From: Streptomyces sp. TS71-3
GTDB taxonomy: Bacteria > Actinomycetota > Actinomycetes > Streptomycetales > Streptomycetaceae
Assembly: GCF_018327685.1 (NCBI RefSeq)
Contig: NZ_BNEL01000003.1
Span: 868,001-932,000 of the forward strand
Length of the DNA stretch: 64,000 bases
Reading direction: 5' to 3'
Part shown: piece by piece, positions 6,681 through 14,787 of the stretch
Layout of the letters: each line of letters begins with the position of its first letter
How positions within the stretch are numbered: position 1 is the stretch's first letter
Made by a program: the position numbers and the translations under genes
The notes under the pieces: model-generated
Told to the model about the DNA's origin: nothing
Seen by the model: the letters and a program-made list of their open reading frames with translations, nothing else
Databases searched by the model: none

Positions 6681-9600
6681 CTACGCCCCCGCCATGTCCA
6701 CGAACCGTGAATAGTGGCCCTGGAAGGCCACGGTGATGGTGGCCGTGGGGCCGTTGCGGTGCTTGGCGACGATCAGGTCCGCCTCGCCCGCGCGCGGGGA
6801 CTCCTTCTCGTAGGCGTCCTCGCGGTGCAGCAGGATGACCATGTCCGCGTCCTGCTCGATGCTGTTGTGGGCGAGGATGCCGTCCGCGACGAAGTTGTGC
6901 GTGCCCTTGACCGTGGCGTCGAAGACCGGCTGCTCGCCGAGCGGTTCGATGGCGACGACGGGATCCCAGAAGACGTCGGGCTGGTCGTCGGGCGCGCCCG
7001 GCTCGTCGCGCGCATCCAGCACGCCGGGTGCACCCAGTTCGTCGGGCGCGCCTGAGGCACCGTCGGCCCTGCGGGAGCCCTCGTTCCCGGACCCGGCCGA
7101 CCCGAAGACCCCAGCCGGCCCACCCGGCGCACCCTCCGCGCCGATCACCCGCCGGAAGGTACGCACTCCGTCCTCGCCGGACACCACCACGCGGTGCGCG
7201 GTACCGGCGGCGCCCGGCCCCGATGCCGCCTCCGCCTCTGCCCCTGCCTCCGCCCCCGCCTCGATCCTCGCCATGATCCCGAACCGGGACAGCAGCGCCG
7301 CCACGCCGTCGGCCAGCTCCCGGCTCGACGCGGCGTAGGAGACGGCCGCCTCCGAGGATCCCCCGGCGTACGAGGGGCCCGCGCCCGCCCGGGGAGCGCG
7401 GACACCGCCGCCCGTCCACAGGCGCCGCAGGAAGACCGCCACTTCGCCGTCGGCGGCGGCGTACATCTCCTCGGGCACCCGCGCCGCGCACTCCGGCGCC
7501 CGCACCCCGTACGCCGGACCCGCTACGCCCCCCACCCCGTCCGCCAGGGCCTCGATGCGGGCCGGCGACCAGTCGAGCCCCGTGCCCAGCGGCGCCGGAA
7601 CCCGCCGCGGTACCGCGACCCTGCTGCCCACCGCGAGCTCCCCCAGCGGCCGCCAGCCCTCTGGCGCCAGGAACGGATGGTTCGCCGTCGCCTTGACCTG
7701 CCGCCCCGAGGCCAGCCGCAACCGGAACACCGGCTTCGTACCGGACGAGAACACGGCGGTGACCGGTGCCCGCACCAGCCGCCCGTCCTCGTCGAGCGAC
7801 CAGACGAGCACGCCCTCGTGGCCGTTCGCCATCAGCTCGGCGAAGGTGACCGGCGCGCCCGTGTCGGCGCGCAGCAGGGTCGTGTCGGCGGTCATGCAGC
7901 CCGACTCGCGCAGGTCGGACACCATCGGCTTCTTGTCCGTACGCTGCTCGGGACCGCGGTTGAGCTGCGAGAGGGCGATGACCGGCAGCTCCAGCTCCTT
8001 GGCCAGCAGCTTCAGGTTCCGCGACATGTCGGAGACCTCCTGCTGGCGGCTCTCCGCGCGCCGCGAGCCGCCGGACTGCATCAGCTGGAGGTAGTCGATG
8101 ACGACCAGGCGCAGGTCGTTGCGCTGCTTCAGGCGGCGGCACTTCGCGCGGATCTCCATCATGGAGAGGTTCGGCGAGTCGTCGATGAACAGCGGGGCCG
8201 CCGTCACCTCGGGCATCCGCCGCGCCAGGCGCGTCCAGTCATCGTCCGTCATCGTGCCCGAGCGCATGTGGTGCAGCGCCACGCGCGCCTCGGCGGAGAG
8301 CAGCCGCATCGCGATCTCGTTGCGGCCCATCTCCAGCGAGAAGATGACGCTCGGCAGGTTGTTCTTGATGGAGGCGGCGCGGGCGAAGTCCAGCGCGAGC
8401 GTGCTGTTGTGCGTGGGCACCATCGCCTCGGTGGCCAGGTACATGTGTCCCGGTCCGTCCACCTGGACGCAGCGCACCGGAACGCTCTCGACCTCCTCGA
8501 CGCCGACGACGAAACGCCGCGTCGCCCGGGGCGCCCCCGGACGCCTGCGCTCTTCGTGCGCCCGCCGCTTGTCCTCCTGCCGGAAGACGTCGTCCGAGGT
8601 GGAGAAGGTGACGGTGTACGAGGCCGGTGCCCCGTCGGAGCGGCGCCCGCCCCGCCCGGCCGGCGGGCCGCAGCGGTGGCCGAGGCTCACGACCAGTTCG
8701 CGGAAGCCCTCCGCCAGGCCCGCGCTGGCGCTCGTGAACCGGACCGAGCCGCTCCCGGTGACCGTGCCACCGGTGTCCAGCAGCCCGGCCAGGAGCTCCC
8801 TTCGCTGCGCCGACGAACCCCGCAGGTACTGCTGGGGGATGGGACCCACGCCGGTGGGAGCCGTGCCGGTGGGACCCAGGCCGGTGGGATCCGCGCCCTT
8901 GGGACCCGTGCCCGCGGAACCCGTGCCGCTGAGACCCCCGCCAGCGGAACCCGCACCGGCGGAACCCGCCCCAGAGCCCCCCGCCGTATCGCCGCCGCCC
9001 ACGCCCAGCCGCGCGCCCAGCGCATAAGGGGACTCCGGCAGGTCCGCGTCCGGCAGGGCCAGCGGGGAGGCGTTCTGCACGGAGTGGTTCAGGCGGTCGT
9101 CCGCGAGGTGCGTGCAGCGCAGGGTGGCGGCGATCTCCTTGGTCGTCCTGACCTGGGCGCGGGCCTCACTCCGGAGGCGGCCCTCCGCCCGCGCGGCGCG
9201 GCGGGACGTCCGGGTGTCGGTGAGCCACTGGTGATCCGCGTCGGCGATGACGGTCGTCCCGTCGTCGAACGTCATGCGGTAGCAGGGACGGCCGAGCATG
9301 ACGTCGGTGGCGGCGACCACGCGCGTCGGTGTCCCGTCCGCGGCGATCAGGTGGTCTCCGACCTCCACCTCGCCCATCGTCGTCCAGCCCGTGGGGGTCG
9401 GCAGGGCCGTGTCCAGGGCCAGCGCCTTGCCCATCGCGGGCCGCGCCGCGATGACGATCATCTGCCCCGGGTGCAGGCCGTTCGTGAGGGAGTCGAAGTC
9501 GGTGAAGCCCGTCGGCACACCGGTCATCTCGCCGCTGCGCGAGCCGATCGCCTCGATCTCGTCGAGCGCGCCTTCCATGATGTCGCCGAGCGGAAGGTAG

Positions 9601-10229
9601 TCCTCGCTGGTGCGCTGCTCGGTGACGGCGTAGATCTCGGCCTGCGCGCCGTTGACGATCTCGTCGACGTCGCCGTCCGCGGCGTAGCCCATCTGGGTGA
9701 TGCGGGTGCCGGCCTCGACCAGCCGGCGCAGGACCGCGCGTTCGCGGACGATCTCCGCGTAGTACTCGGCGTTGGCGGCGGTCGGGACCGTCTGCACCAG
9801 GCTGTGCAGGTAGGCGGCGCCGCCGACCCGGGTGATCTCACCGCGGCGGGTGAGCTCCGCGGCGACCGTGATGGGGTCGGCCGGCTCGCCCTTGGCGTAG
9901 AGGTCCAGGATCGCCTGGAAGACGGTCTCGTGGGCCGGGCGGTAGAAGTCGCGGCCCTTGAGGACCTCGACGACGTCCGCGATGGCGTCCTTGGAGAGCA
10001 GCATGCCGCCGAGGACGGACTGCTCCGCCTCCGGGTCCTGCGGCGGCACCCGTTCGAAGGACGTGCCGCCCTCCCAGCCGTCGCCCTCGCGACCGCGGTC
10101 GTGCTGGTCGTCGCGGCCGCGGCGGCTTCCGGTCGGCTGGTCGCCGTCCGGGCGGCGGCGGGAGGTCGGCAGACGATCGCCTGGTCCGCTGTCGGCCCAC
10201 GGTTCGTCCAAAGGCTCGGAAAGGCTCAC
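6681..10229 (-). CDS. dnaB: Replicative DNA helicase DnaB containing two inteins
   Basis: A 1182-residue precursor. The GTG start at 10229 is preceded by AGGAGGTGG. Removing residues 269-608 and 778-1122 leaves a 497-residue helicase of normal size. The N-terminal helicase domain begins at RVPPQDPEAEQSVLGGMLLS. Walker A is ARPAMGK followed after the first intein by STLALDFA. Walker B is LRLVVIDYLQLMQSGG. The arginine-finger region HREDAYEKESPR and the HRNGPT motif are near the C-terminus. DnaB unwinds the fork and binds primase. Both inteins sit in the ATPase domain: one splits the P-loop, the other lies between DLRESG and SIEQDADM. Without splicing the helicase should be inactive. Mycobacterial dnaB in the same neighbourhood also carries an intein. 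The gene is transcribed away from the ribosomal-protein operon. Confidence 0.97.
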   Translation of the reverse strand: MSLSEPLDEPWADSGPGDRLPTSRRRPDGDQPTGSRRGRDDQHDRGREGDGWEGGTSFERVPPQDPEAEQSVLGGMLLSKDAIADVVEVLKGRDFYRPAHETVFQAILDLYAKGEPADPITVAAELTRRGEITRVGGAAYLHSLVQTVPTAANAEYYAEIVRERAVLRRLVEAGTRITQMGYAADGDVDEIVNGAQAEIYAVTEQRTSEDYLPLGDIMEGALDEIEAIGSRSGEMTGVPTGFTDFDSLTNGLHPGQMIVIAARPAMGKALALDTALPTPTGWTTMGEVEVGDHLIAADGTPTRVVAATDVMLGRPCYRMTFDDGTTVIADADHQWLTDTRTSRRAARAEGRLRSEARAQVRTTKEIAATLRCTHLADDRLNHSVQNASPLALPDADLPESPYALGARLGVGGGDTAGGSGAGSAGAGSAGGGLSGTGSAGTGPKGADPTGLGPTGTAPTGVGPIPQQYLRGSSAQRRELLAGLLDTGGTVTGSGSVRFTSASAGLAEGFRELVVSLGHRCGPPAGRGGRRSDGAPASYTVTFSTSDDVFRQEDKRRAHEERRRPGAPRATRRFVVGVEEVESVPVRCVQVDGPGHMYLATEAMVPTHNSTLALDFARAASIKNNLPSVIFSLEMGRNEIAMRLLSAEARVALHHMRSGTMTDDDWTRLARRMPEVTAAPLFIDDSPNLSMMEIRAKCRRLKQRNDLRLVVIDYLQLMQSGGSRRAESRQQEVSDMSRNLKLLAKELELPVIALSQLNRGPEQRTDKKPMVSDLRESGCMTADTTLLRADTGAPVTFAELMANGHEGVLVWSLDEDGRLVRAPVTAVFSSGTKPVFRLRLASGRQVKATANHPFLAPEGWRPLGELAVGSRVAVPRRVPAPLGTGLDWSPARIEALADGVGGVAGPAYGVRAPECAARVPEEMYAAADGEVAVFLRRLWTGGGVRAPRAGAGPSYAGGSSEAAVSYAASSRELADGVAALLSRFGIMARIEAGAEAGAEAEAASGPGAAGTAHRVVVSGEDGVRTFRRVIGAEGAPGGPAGVFGSAGSGNEGSRRADGASGAPDELGAPGVLDARDEPGAPDDQPDVFWDPVVAIEPLGEQPVFDATVKGTHNFVADGILAHNSIEQDADMVILLHREDAYEKESPRAGEADLIVAKHRNGPTATITVAFQGHYSRFVDMAGA
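6864..7898 (-). other. DnaB intein 2 (class 1, Cys1), residues 778-1122
   Basis: A 345-residue intein between G777 and S1123 of the precursor. Block A starts CMTADTTLLRADTG with Cys1. Block B has T848-A-N-H851 (ATANHPFLAPEGW), the usual T-x-x-H. Block F is PVFDATVKGTHNFVADG and block G is ILAHN, followed by Ser+1. These are complete class 1 splicing residues. The middle holds a weak LAGLIDADG-like piece (FLRRLWTGGGVR, about residues 933-944) and a long Gly/Ala/Glu/Pro-rich stretch (about 990-1085), so the homing endonuclease is probably dead. The insertion point is the site known for DnaB inteins just before SIEQDADM. Confidence 0.93.
8406..9425 (-). other. DnaB intein 1 (Ala1, class 3-like), residues 269-608
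   Basis: A 340-residue intein inserted between K268 of the Walker A motif and S609. It starts ALALDTALPTPTGW, so position 1 is Ala and the usual Cys/Ser nucleophile is missing. The residues that define class 3 inteins are all present: Trp335 in block B (ADADHQW), Cys587 in block F (SVPVRCVQVDG) and Thr606 in block G (VPTHN). In class 3 inteins the block F Cys starts splicing. A degenerate LAGLIDADG block (LLAGLLDTGGTV, residues 479-490) remains, and a tandemly repeated Gly/Ala/Thr/Pro stretch precedes it. Exact junctions are inferred by rejoining GK with STLALDF. Confidence 0.9.
8844..8990 (-). repeat. 15-bp minisatellite inside DnaB intein 1
   Basis: About ten imperfect 15-bp units encode pentads such as GSAGA, GTGPK, GLGPT and GTAPT at residues 414-462 of the DnaB precursor. 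In nucleotides the unit reads like CGGTGGGACCCAGGC with variation. It occupies the place where endonuclease sequence would be expected. Confidence 0.7.
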
Positions 10230-10412
10230 CGGGCCACCTCCTCGCGTCCGCCGTGCGGACCTAGCCGTGCCCCTTATTCCTACGGCACGGCACTGACAAA
10301 GTAAGAGGGCCCAGTTCCGGTTCCGCCGCGTCGCTGAGTGGGGGTCCGCGGTCCTCGAACGGGGGTGGGCGCCGCACTACGGTAGGCCGCCCCGCACCGT
10401 CAGCCAATCTGG

Positions 10413-10435
10413 TTATCCACAGGCACTGTGGATAA
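10413..10435. promoter_or_regulatory. Inverted pair of perfect DnaA boxes in the dnaB/MATE divergent gap
   Basis: TTATCCACA at 10413-10421 and TGTGGATAA at 10427-10435 are two exact 9-mers of the E. coli-type DnaA box facing each other. Together with flanking bases they form an 11-bp-arm palindrome (GTTATCCACAG, GCA, CTGTGGATAAC; 10412-10436). The 459-bp gap 10230-10688 also holds weaker look-alikes (TGTGGAGAA near 10449, TGTGCACGA near 10469, TGTGAACAA near 10494) and the promoters of the divergent dnaB and MATE genes. The site lies about 39 kb from oriC. Confidence 0.75.
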
Positions 10436-10688
10436 CGGTCCACGGACTGTGGAGAACCCGCCAAAACCTGTGCACGACCCGGTGGACAGCACTGTGAACA
10501 AGCCTTCCCATGCCCCCGAACACATGCTCTGACCTGGTATTTCAGCGTCCACCGGCTGTGCAGAAGAAAAACTTCCCCGGTCGGCTCAAGATCACTTCGA
10601 TGCCTTTACGACACTCCACCCGACCGAGTCAAGGTAATGGTCTCAATGGCGTTGCGTCACTTACCTGTGGAAGATTACATTGGTGCTT

Positions 10689-12038
10689 ATGACACAGGCT
10701 CCCGCGGCGGCCGGCCGCACTCCGGAGAAGAGACACCGGCGGCACGACCGGGAGATCGTGACCCTCGCCCTCCCCGCTTTCGGCGCGCTCGTCGCCGAAC
10801 CGCTCTTCGTCATGGCCGACAGCGCGATCGTGGGCCATCTGGGCACCAGCCAACTCGCCGGACTCGGCGTCGCCTCCGCTCTGCTCACCACCGCCGTCAG
10901 CGTCTTCGTCTTCCTGGCCTACGCCACGACCGCAGCCGTGGCGCGCCGCGTCGGCGCCGGCGATCTCCAGGCCGCCATCCGGCAGGGCATGGACGGCATC
11001 TGGCTCGCCCTCATCCTCGGCGCCGCCATCATCCTGATCGTGCTGCCCACGGCACCGGCACTCGTGGAGCTCTTCGGCGCCTCACCCACCGCGGCCCCCT
11101 ATGCGGCGACCTACCTGCGGATCTCGGCCCTCGGCATCCCCGCCATGCTGATCGTGCTGGCCGCCACCGGTGTCCTGCGCGGTCTTCAGAACACCCGCAC
11201 TCCGCTCTACGTCGCCATCGGGGGCTTCGTCGCCAACGGCGTCCTCAACGCCGGCCTGGTCTACGGCGCCGGTCTCGGCATCGCCGGTTCGGCCTGGGGC
11301 ACGGTCATCGCCCAGTGCGCCATGGCGGCCGTCTACCTCACCGTCGTCATCCGCGGCGCCCGCCGGCACGGCGCCTCGCTCCGGCCCGACGCCGCGGGGA
11401 TCCGGGCCAGCGCCGGAGCGGGCGCGCCCCTGCTGGTCCGTACGCTCTCGCTCCGGGCGATCCTGATGATCGCCACCGCGGTCGCGGCGCGGCTGGGAGA
11501 CGCCGACATCGCCGCCCACCAGATCGTCCAGTCGCTCTGGAGCCTGCTGGCGTTCGCCCTCGACGCCATCGCCATCGCCGGGCAGGCGATCATCGGCCGC
11601 TACCTCGGCGCGGACGACGCCCAGGGCGCCCGCGACGCCTGCCGGAGGATGGTGCAGTGGGGGATCGCCACCGGTGTGGTCCTCGGCCTTCTGGTGGTGC
11701 TGACCCGGCCGCTGTTCCTGCCGCTCTTCACCTCGGACGCCACCGTCAAGGACACCGCCCTGCCGGCCCTGTTGATGGTCGCCCTCTCCCAGCCGATCTG
11801 CGGAATCGTCTTCGTCCTGGACGGCGTCCTGATGGGCGCCGGAGACGGCCCCTATCTGGCCTGGGCGATGCTGATCACCTTGGCGGTCTTCGCTCCCGCG
11901 GCACTGCTGGTCCCGGTGCTCGGCGGCGGGCTCACCGCCCTCTGGGGAGCCATGACGCTCATGATGGTGGTGCGCATGCTGACCCTCTGGCTCCGCTCCC
12001 GCTCCGGCCGCTGGATCATCACCGGCGCCACGCGCTGA
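10689..12038 (+). CDS. MATE-family (DinF-like) multidrug/metabolite exporter
   Basis: A 449-residue polytopic membrane protein with about 12 helices. The family signature is clear: EIVTLALPAFGALVAEPLFV and MADSAIVGHLGTSQLAGLGV in the first two helices, RGLQNTRTPL after helix 5, and a second-half repeat starting LLVRTLSLRAILMIATAVAA. MATE pumps use Na+ or H+ gradients to expel cationic drugs or metabolites; this DinF subgroup is common in Actinobacteria next to dnaB. The ATG at 10689 is used. GTG at 10683 and TTG at 10680 are alternatives that fit the GGAAG at 10669 better by spacing. It is divergent from dnaB across a DnaA-box palindrome. Confidence 0.9.
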   Translation: MTQAPAAAGRTPEKRHRRHDREIVTLALPAFGALVAEPLFVMADSAIVGHLGTSQLAGLGVASALLTTAVSVFVFLAYATTAAVARRVGAGDLQAAIRQGMDGIWLALILGAAIILIVLPTAPALVELFGASPTAAPYAATYLRISALGIPAMLIVLAATGVLRGLQNTRTPLYVAIGGFVANGVLNAGLVYGAGLGIAGSAWGTVIAQCAMAAVYLTVVIRGARRHGASLRPDAAGIRASAGAGAPLLVRTLSLRAILMIATAVAARLGDADIAAHQIVQSLWSLLAFALDAIAIAGQAIIGRYLGADDAQGARDACRRMVQWGIATGVVLGLLVVLTRPLFLPLFTSDATVKDTALPALLMVALSQPICGIVFVLDGVLMGAGDGPYLAWAMLITLAVFAPAALLVPVLGGGLTALWGAMTLMMVVRMLTLWLRSRSGRWIITGATR

Positions 12039-12107
12039 CATTCGGAGGGACGCGGGGGCACCTGACCCCGCAGCAGCTTTCCTGGTCCGGGCTTCCGTTG
12101 CTGCGCA

Positions 12108-12123
12108 TGTTTCACGTGAAACA
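12108..12123. other. parS: parS site 2
   Basis: TGTTTCACGTGAAACA, a 16/16 match, lies in the convergent gap between the MATE gene and the rpsF-rplI operon, 25 bp before the operon terminator. Confidence 0.93.
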
Positions 12124-12147
12124 CCAACAGCAGAAGCGCAACGGCAA

Positions 12148-12175
12148 AGGGGCCGCACCCGAAGGTGCGACCCCT
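12148..12175 (-). terminator. Rho-independent-type terminator of the rpsF-ssb-rpsR-rplI operon
   Basis: Reading leftward, AGGGGTCGCACC, loop TTCG, GGTGCGGCCCCT is followed by TTGCCG. The 12-bp stem has one G-T/A mismatch. The palindromic arms could also serve the convergent MATE gene. Confidence 0.75.
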
Positions 12176-12266
12176 GTCGCGTGCCCTGGTCGACCGCTCA
12201 AGCAGATGTCCTCGTACGAGCATCAACTCGTACGGGCATCAAGCGGCGACGCCGGCAGACGAGACG

Positions 12267-12713
12267 TCAGGCGGCGACGACCTCGATGGTGACCTGGGCG
12301 GCCACCTCGGGGTGCAGACGCACGGACGTCGCGTGGGCGCCCAGCGTCTTGATCGGCGCGCCCAGCTCCACACGGCGCTTGTCGACATCGGGCCCGCCCG
12401 CGGCCTTGATCGCCGAAGCGACATCGGCCGGCGTGACGGAGCCGAAGAGGCGCCCGGCGTCGCCGGAACGCACGGCCAGGCGGACCTTGACGCCCTCAAG
12501 CCGGGCCTTGATCTCGTTGGCCTGCTCGATGGTCGCAATCTCGTGGATCTTCCGAGCACGACGGATCTGCTCGACGTCCTTCTCGCCACCCTTGGTCCAG
12601 CGGATCGCGAACTTCCGCGGGATCAGGTAGTTGCGGGCATAGCCGTCCTTGACCTCGACGACATCGCCCGCGGCACCGAGGCCGGAGACCTCATGAGTCA
12701 TGATGATCTTCAT
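12267..12713 (-). CDS. rplI: 50S ribosomal protein L9
   Basis: A 148-residue L9, full length. The N-terminal rRNA-binding domain [32 protein letters not shown] contains the hallmark GYARNYLIP. It is joined by the long helix ([14 protein letters not shown]) to the C-terminal domain with [14 protein letters not shown]. It is the last gene of the rpsF-ssb-rpsR-rplI operon, 18 nt after rpsR, with an ATG start behind AGGGGTGACC. Confidence 0.98.
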   Translation of the reverse strand: MKIIMTHEVSGLGAAGDVVEVKDGYARNYLIPRKFAIRWTKGGEKDVEQIRRARKIHEIATIEQANEIKARLEGVKVRLAVRSGDAGRLFGSVTPADVASAIKAAGGPDVDKRRVELGAPIKTLGAHATSVRLHPEVAAQVTIEVVAA

Positions 12714-12731
12714 CAGTAGGTCACCCCTTCC

Positions 12732-12968
12732 TCAGCGCGCGGTGGAGGTGTAGGGCAGCAGCGCCATCTCACGGCTGTTCTTCACAGCCGTGGCGACGTC
12801 ACGCTGGTGCTGCGTGCAGTTGCCGGTCACCCGGCGGGCACGGATCTTGCCGCGGTCGGAAATGAACTTCCGCAGCATGTTCGTGTCCTTGTAGTCCACG
12901 TACGTGACCTTGTCCTTGCAGAATGCGCAGACCTTTTTCTTTGGCTTGCGCACAGGCGGCTTCGCCAT
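12732..12968 (-). CDS. rpsR: 30S ribosomal protein S18
   Basis: A 78-residue S18 with the family core [19 protein letters not shown] followed by [31 protein letters not shown]. The start ATG is preceded by AGGAGAAACACC. Two cysteines near the N-terminus (CAFCKDK) plus GNC give a partial C-x-x-C type, so zinc binding may be possible; many actinobacteria hold both zinc-binding and zinc-free S18 paralogues, and the paralogue would have to be sought elsewhere. It is the third gene of the operon. Confidence 0.97.
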   Translation of the reverse strand: MAKPPVRKPKKKVCAFCKDKVTYVDYKDTNMLRKFISDRGKIRARRVTGNCTQHQRDVATAVKNSREMALLPYTSTAR

Positions 12969-13010
12969 GGTGTTTCTCCTGTGTGATCAAGAAGTGTGGG
13001 GTACGGCCCC

Positions 13011-13601
13011 TCAGAAGGGGGGCTCGTCCGAGTAGCCGCCGCCGCTGGAGCCACCGCCCCAGCCGCCGCCACCGCCACCGCCGCCCTGGCCGCCACCGGC
13101 GGGCGCACCGGTCGCCCAGGGGTCGTCGGCAGGCGCGCCGCCGCCCCCCTGCTGGCCACCGCCGGAGCCTCCGCCCCAGCCGCCGCCCTGCTGGCCGCCA
13201 CCGCCACCGCCGCCGTAGCCGCCCTGGCCGCCGCGGCCGGTGGTCTTGGTGACCTTGGCCGTGGCACTGCGCAGGCTCGCGCCGACCTCGTCGACGTCAA
13301 GGTCGTAGACCGTGCGCTTGATGCCCTCTCGGTCCTCGTACGTACGCTGCTTGAGCCGGCCCTGCACGATGACGCGCATGCCCCTCTGCAGCGATTCGGC
13401 GACGTTCTCCGCTGCCTGGCGCCAGACCGAGCAGGTCAGGAAGAGGCTGTCGCCGTCCTTCCACTCATTGGTCTGGCGGTCGAAGGTACGCGGGGTGGAC
13501 GCGACACGGAACTTCGCGACCGCCGCACCGGAAGGGGTGAAGCGCAGCTCGGGGTCGTCGACAAGATTGCCGACGACCGTGATGACGGTCTCGCCTGCCA
13601 T
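13011..13601 (-). CDS. ssb: Single-stranded DNA-binding protein SSB
   Basis: A 196-residue SsbA. An OB-fold (residues about 1-110) opens [21 protein letters not shown], with [20 protein letters not shown] and [19 protein letters not shown] very Gly/Gln-rich flexible linker (about residues 120-185) leads to the acidic tip SDEPPF that recruits partner proteins. Start ATG with GAGAGGTTCCCC upstream. It is co-transcribed between rpsF and rpsR, the usual actinobacterial order, coupling replication and translation genes. Confidence 0.97.
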   Translation of the reverse strand: MAGETVITVVGNLVDDPELRFTPSGAAVAKFRVASTPRTFDRQTNEWKDGDSLFLTCSVWRQAAENVAESLQRGMRVIVQGRLKQRTYEDREGIKRTVYDLDVDEVGASLRSATAKVTKTTGRGGQGGYGGGGGGGQQGGGWGGGSGGGQQGGGGAPADDPWATGAPAGGGQGGGGGGGGWGGGSSGGGYSDEPPF

Positions 13602-13675
13602 GGGGAACCTCTCGGCGGGTGTGCTGCTGGCTGCTTGCTGCTACTCGGAGTCCGATCGCCGCTGAGCCGGCCGGC

Positions 13676-13966
13676 TCAGTGGGTCTCGGGACGGAGCACC
13701 TTGGTCCGGAGGACCGACTCGTTAAGGTTCATCTGGCGGTCGAGCTCCTTGACGATCCCGGGCTCGGCCTGCAGGTCGATGACCGAGTAGATGCCCTCGG
13801 GCTTCTTGTTGATCTCGTAGGAGAGACGACGACGGCCCCAGGTGTCGACCTTCTCGACCTTGCCGTTGCCCTCACGGACGACGGAGAGGAAGCTCTCGAT
13901 CAGCGGGGAGACAGCGCGCTCCTCCAGATCGGGGTCGAGGATGACCATCACCTCGTAATGACGCAT
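13676..13966 (-). CDS. rpsF: 30S ribosomal protein S6
   Basis: A 96-residue S6 beginning [20 protein letters not shown], with the typical [21 protein letters not shown] core. The start at 13966 is fixed by AAAGGAGGTGGGTTCCAC directly upstream; an in-frame ATG 33 nt earlier lacks a ribosome site. It is the first gene of the rpsF-ssb-rpsR-rplI operon and pairs with S18 on the 30S platform. Confidence 0.98.
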   Translation of the reverse strand: MRHYEVMVILDPDLEERAVSPLIESFLSVVREGNGKVEKVDTWGRRRLSYEINKKPEGIYSVIDLQAEPGIVKELDRQMNLNESVLRTKVLRPETH

Positions 13967-14180
13967 GTGGAACCCACCTCCTTTGGACTCAGCGGCCACG
14001 GTCGTTCCGTGGCAGGAGGGTCGTGATGCGTGTTCACCGGTGTCCGACCGGTACGGACGAGTACATCAGCCGCCACTGACAGCGCCGTCTCGACTGACGG
14101 CCGCCATCCTGACGGCGGCTGGTTTTCCCGCGGGGGAGTACCGGGGCCTCGCCCTGGGCAGACACCGATGCAGACAGTAC

Positions 14181-14210
14181 AGACTACCCGCACCCGTGCT
14201 TCCGGTTGAA
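14181..14210 (-). promoter_or_regulatory. Putative promoter of the rpsF operon
   Basis: On the minus strand, TTCAAC (14205-14210), an 18-bp spacer and TAGTCT (14181-14186) resemble a housekeeping sigma promoter about 200 nt upstream of rpsF. Confidence 0.4.
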
Positions 14211-14292
14211 ATCCGGCGCCGGAAGCCCGCAGTCTGGTGACCTACGGGTGTGTACGGCACTACCATGCGCTGCTTCTTGCAGGAGGTGCCCC

Positions 14293-14607
14293 ATGGCGCA
14301 CGCAATGCGATCAAACCCCGTGTCCGTCCTGTTCTCCACCGATGGCAAGCCCCACCCGCTTCAGGACTCCCTGCTGGTACTGACGCTGGCCCTGGGCGCG
14401 ACCGCGGCCTTCACCTCGATCGACACCGATCTCCACCTGCTCAGTTCCTGGACCGGCCTGATCGGCGTGCTCACGGGCGGCTACGGGCAGTTCATCTCAG
14501 CCACGACACGGGCCCGCTTCGGCCTGGTCATCGGGCTCGGAGCCTCCGCGATCGGCTTCTTCATCGGCATGGCACACGGCGGCCTCTTCGGCGGCCTCAT
14601 CACCTGA
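14293..14607 (+). CDS. Small conserved membrane protein (hypothetical)
   Basis: A 104-residue protein with three hydrophobic segments: LLVLTLALGATAAFTS, LLSSWTGLIGVLTGGYGQFI and FGLVIGLGASAIGFFIGMAHGG. The ATG at 14293 has AGGAGGTGCCCC just upstream, a strong Shine-Dalgarno sequence. The loop after helix 2 holds ATTRARFGL. It sits between the ribosomal operon and the femX-like gene, a position conserved in Streptomyces. No function is recognised; the location suggests an envelope role. Confidence 0.85.
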   Translation: MAHAMRSNPVSVLFSTDGKPHPLQDSLLVLTLALGATAAFTSIDTDLHLLSSWTGLIGVLTGGYGQFISATTRARFGLVIGLGASAIGFFIGMAHGGLFGGLIT

Positions 14608-14787
14608 GGGACACACCGATCGGTGTCCTGCGCCCCGTCCGGGCATCCGGACGAGACGGAGGTTCGAAAACGGCCCGGCACGAGGTTTCGAAGGCCCGGA
14701 CAAGGCGCTCAGCGGGCGCAGTAGGCTTCGGCGCGAGAGCCGGAGCCCCTGACCCATGGGGTCACACCAGCCCGAGGAGCGCCCCGA

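Noticed and set aside
6681..10229. DnaB read as a gene fusion or frameshifted duplicate
   Set aside because: Splice-site blocks A, B, F and G and clean extein rejoining show inteins, not fusion.
7194..10304. Very long open frame antisense to dnaB
   Set aside because: It is the GC-frame shadow of dnaB; composition is Arg/His/Gln-rich without any recognisable motif.
14206..14292. Upstream extension of the small membrane protein
   Set aside because: AGGAGGTG lies directly before the ATG at 14293, and the extension is Cys/Ser-rich without conservation signals.
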